A DNA stretch of 8,450 nt from Pseudomonas sp. PGPPP3. Lineage in GTDB: Bacteria; Pseudomonadota; Gammaproteobacteria; Pseudomonadales; Pseudomonadaceae. Position 1 is the stretch's first letter. The number at the start of each line of letters is the position of its first letter. Location of the stretch: assembly GCA_002256055.1 (NCBI GenBank), contig NKIE01000103.1, positions 1 through 8,450 of the forward strand, in the 5' to 3' direction. Under the pieces are notes generated by a model. The model ran no database searches, had not been told where the DNA came from, and saw only the letters and a list, made by a program, of their open reading frames with translations. Of the stretch, positions 6,865 to 8,450 are shown in pieces. A program made the translations under genes and the position numbers.

Positions 6865-8450
6865 TTACTCGTCGCTGGCGACAACCTCGTCAGCGTCTGC
6901 GGCACCGGCTTGCTCAGCCAGAACGCCGTCGCCTGCTTCACCTTCAGCCAGGTCGTCGCCATCCAGCGCTTCAGCGTCAAGCTCTTCACCCTCAACTTCC
7001 GAAGGCTCCTGCACACGCTCCAGGCCGACCAGGGTTTCATCACTGGCCAGCTTGATCAGGGTTACGCCCTGGGTGTTACGGCCAAGGGACGAAACCTCGT
7101 CGACACGGGTACGCACCAGAGTGCCCTGGTCGGAGATCAGCATGATTTCCTCGCCATCAAGCACCTGCACAGCACCTACCAGCGCACCGTTACGATCGTT
7201 GCTAACCATGGCAATCACGCCCTGACCACCACGACCGCGACGCGGGAACTCGGCCATTGCCGTGCGCTTACCGTAACCACGGGCCGAGGCGGTGAGGATC
7301 TGCGCGCCCGCTTCGGGAATCAGCATGCTGATGATGAACTGGCCATCGGGCAGACGCATGCCGCGCACGCCGCGGGCGGTACGGCCCATGGTGCGCACTT
7401 TGCTTTCTTTAAAGCGAATCACCTTGCCGCCGTCGGAGAACATCATCACTTCACGGGCACCGTCGGTGACCGCTGCGGCGATCAGGGTGTCGCCCTCATC
7501 AAGACGCAGGGCAATCAAACCGCTGCTGCGCGGACGACTGAACTGCACCAGCGGCGTCTTCTTCACGGTGCCTTTGGCGGTTGCCATAAATATGTAGGCG
7601 CCGGTTGGCTCATCAGAGCCTTCAGCGTCATCGCCGTCTTCGTCTTCGCCCAGCTCTTCAACTTCTTCCTGCTCGACAATCACGCCTTCGATGTCGTCGC
7701 TTTCGTCGCCTTCCGGCGCCTGCTGACGCAGGGCTTCCAGGTCGACCTGGAGCATGGCGGTAATCTGCTCGCCCTCATCCAGCGGCAACAGGTTGACCAG
7801 CGGACGACCACGGGCGGCGCGGGAGGCCTCTGGAATTTCGTAGGTCTTCAGCCAGTACACCTTGCCCTTGCTGGAGAACAGCAACAGGGTGGCGTGGCTG
7901 TTGGCGACCAACAGGTGTTCGATGTAGTCCTCGTCCTTCACACCCGTCGCCGACTTGCCTTTGCCGCCACGGCGCTGTGCCTGGTAGGCAGTCAACGGCT
8001 GCGATTTGGCATAGCCACCGTGGGATATGGTCACCACACGCTCTTCTTCGGTGATCAGATCCGCCAGAGTCAGGTCCAGACGGGTATCGAGAATCTCGGT
8101 ACGGCGCTTGTCGCCGAACTCGGCTTTAACGCCTTCCAGCTCTTCGCGAATCACTTCCATGAGGCGCGTGGCGCTGGTGAGGATGCGGATCAGCTCGCCG
8201 ATCTGGGTGAGAATTTCCTGGTACTCGGCCAGCAACTTCTCGTGCTCCAGCCCGGTCAGGCGGTGCAAACGCAGTTCGAGAATGGCTTGCGCCTGCTCGG
8301 GCGACAGGAAGTACTTGCCTTCGCGCAGACCATATTGCGGGTCCAAAGTCTCCGGACGGCACGAGTCAGCACCGGCGCGCGCAACCATGGCCACCACGGC
8401 CGAGGATTCCCAGGCGGTGGCGATCAGGCTTTCTTTGGCTTCGGCAGGGG
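6865..8450 (-). CDS. gyrA: DNA gyrase subunit A, C-terminal part (cut by right edge)
   Basis: GyrA is the DNA-breaking and DNA-wrapping subunit of gyrase, which introduces negative supercoils. The last 527 codons are visible; the catalytic tyrosine and the quinolone-resistance region lie outside the window. The visible part starts in the tower/coiled-coil region (AWESSAVVAMVARAGAD, then LSPEQAQAILELRLHRLTGLEHEKL). It continues into the six-bladed DNA-wrapping domain with an intact GyrA box, QRRGGKG, at 7957-7977. A degenerate box-like stretch, RRGRGGQG, lies about 245 residues further on. An acidic insertion at 7606-7713 and an acidic tail at 6868-7008 contain almost no basic residues. The reading frame is open to the right edge, so translation begins upstream of the window; the methionine at 8397 is internal. 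It lies upstream of serC in the same orientation. Confidence 0.97.
   Translation of the reverse strand, partial: PAEAKESLIATAWESSAVVAMVARAGADSCRPETLDPQYGLREGKYFLSPEQAQAILELRLHRLTGLEHEKLLAEYQEILTQIGELIRILTSATRLMEVIREELEGVKAEFGDKRRTEILDTRLDLTLADLITEEERVVTISHGGYAKSQPLTAYQAQRRGGKGKSATGVKDEDYIEHLLVANSHATLLLFSSKGKVYWLKTYEIPEASRAARGRPLVNLLPLDEGEQITAMLQVDLEALRQQAPEGDESDDIEGVIVEQEEVEELGEDEDGDDAEGSDEPTGAYIFMATAKGTVKKTPLVQFSRPRSSGLIALRLDEGDTLIAAAVTDGAREVMMFSDGGKVIRFKESKVRTMGRTARGVRGMRLPDGQFIISMLIPEAGAQILTASARGYGKRTAMAEFPRRGRGGQGVIAMVSNDRNGALVGAVQVLDGEEIMLISDQGTLVRTRVDEVSSLGRNTQGVTLIKLASDETLVGLERVQEPSEVEGEELDAEALDGDDLAEGEAGDGVLAEQAGAADADEVVASDE

Noticed and set aside
8395..8397. Methionine codon as a gene start for the gyrA segment
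   Set aside because: The same frame stays open to the window edge and encodes conserved GyrA residues (PAEAKESLIATAWESSAV), so this ATG is internal.

Overview
The window is a stretch of conserved bacterial chromosome, with every recognisable gene on the minus strand. The protein sequences, the gene order gyrA-serC-pheA-hisC-tyrA/aroA-cmk-rpsA, and the TyrA-AroA fusion all point to a gammaproteobacterium of the genus Pseudomonas or a close relative. I cannot name the species. In transcription order (right to left) the window holds: the C-terminal half of gyrA (cut by the right edge), serC, pheA, hisC, a tyrA-aroA fusion gene, cmk, and the first 112 codons of rpsA (cut by the left edge). No mobile element, tRNA, rRNA or CRISPR array is visible, and no stretch longer than about 120 bases lacks a gene.

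The genes are packed tightly. serC and pheA share one base, hisC and tyrA/aroA overlap by 8 bases, and tyrA/aroA and cmk overlap by 4 (ATGA). This suggests one transcript with translational coupling. Three short gaps remain, and each carries RNA-level structure. The gyrA-serC gap (6763-6864) has two GC-rich hairpins. The pheA-hisC gap (4478-4579) has a long inverted repeat with two competing 3' arms. The cmk-rpsA gap (338-454) holds the structured rpsA leader.

The metabolic logic centres on chorismate. The AroA half of the fusion makes EPSP, the immediate precursor of chorismate. PheA converts chorismate to prephenate and phenylpyruvate. The TyrA half oxidises prephenate (and perhaps arogenate) towards tyrosine. 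The HisC-type aminotransferase can plausibly supply the transamination step as well as the histidine step. SerC (serine and pyridoxal phosphate synthesis) also feeds the PLP cofactor that HisC and SerC need. cmk (CMP/dCMP kinase) and rpsA (ribosomal protein S1) link the cluster to nucleotide supply and translation. This arrangement is the one Jensen and colleagues described in Pseudomonas stutzeri as a mixed-function supraoperon. I found no new biological system here; the points most worth checking are the RNA structures in the three gaps, the start codons of serC and hisC, and the class II character of the EPSP synthase half.
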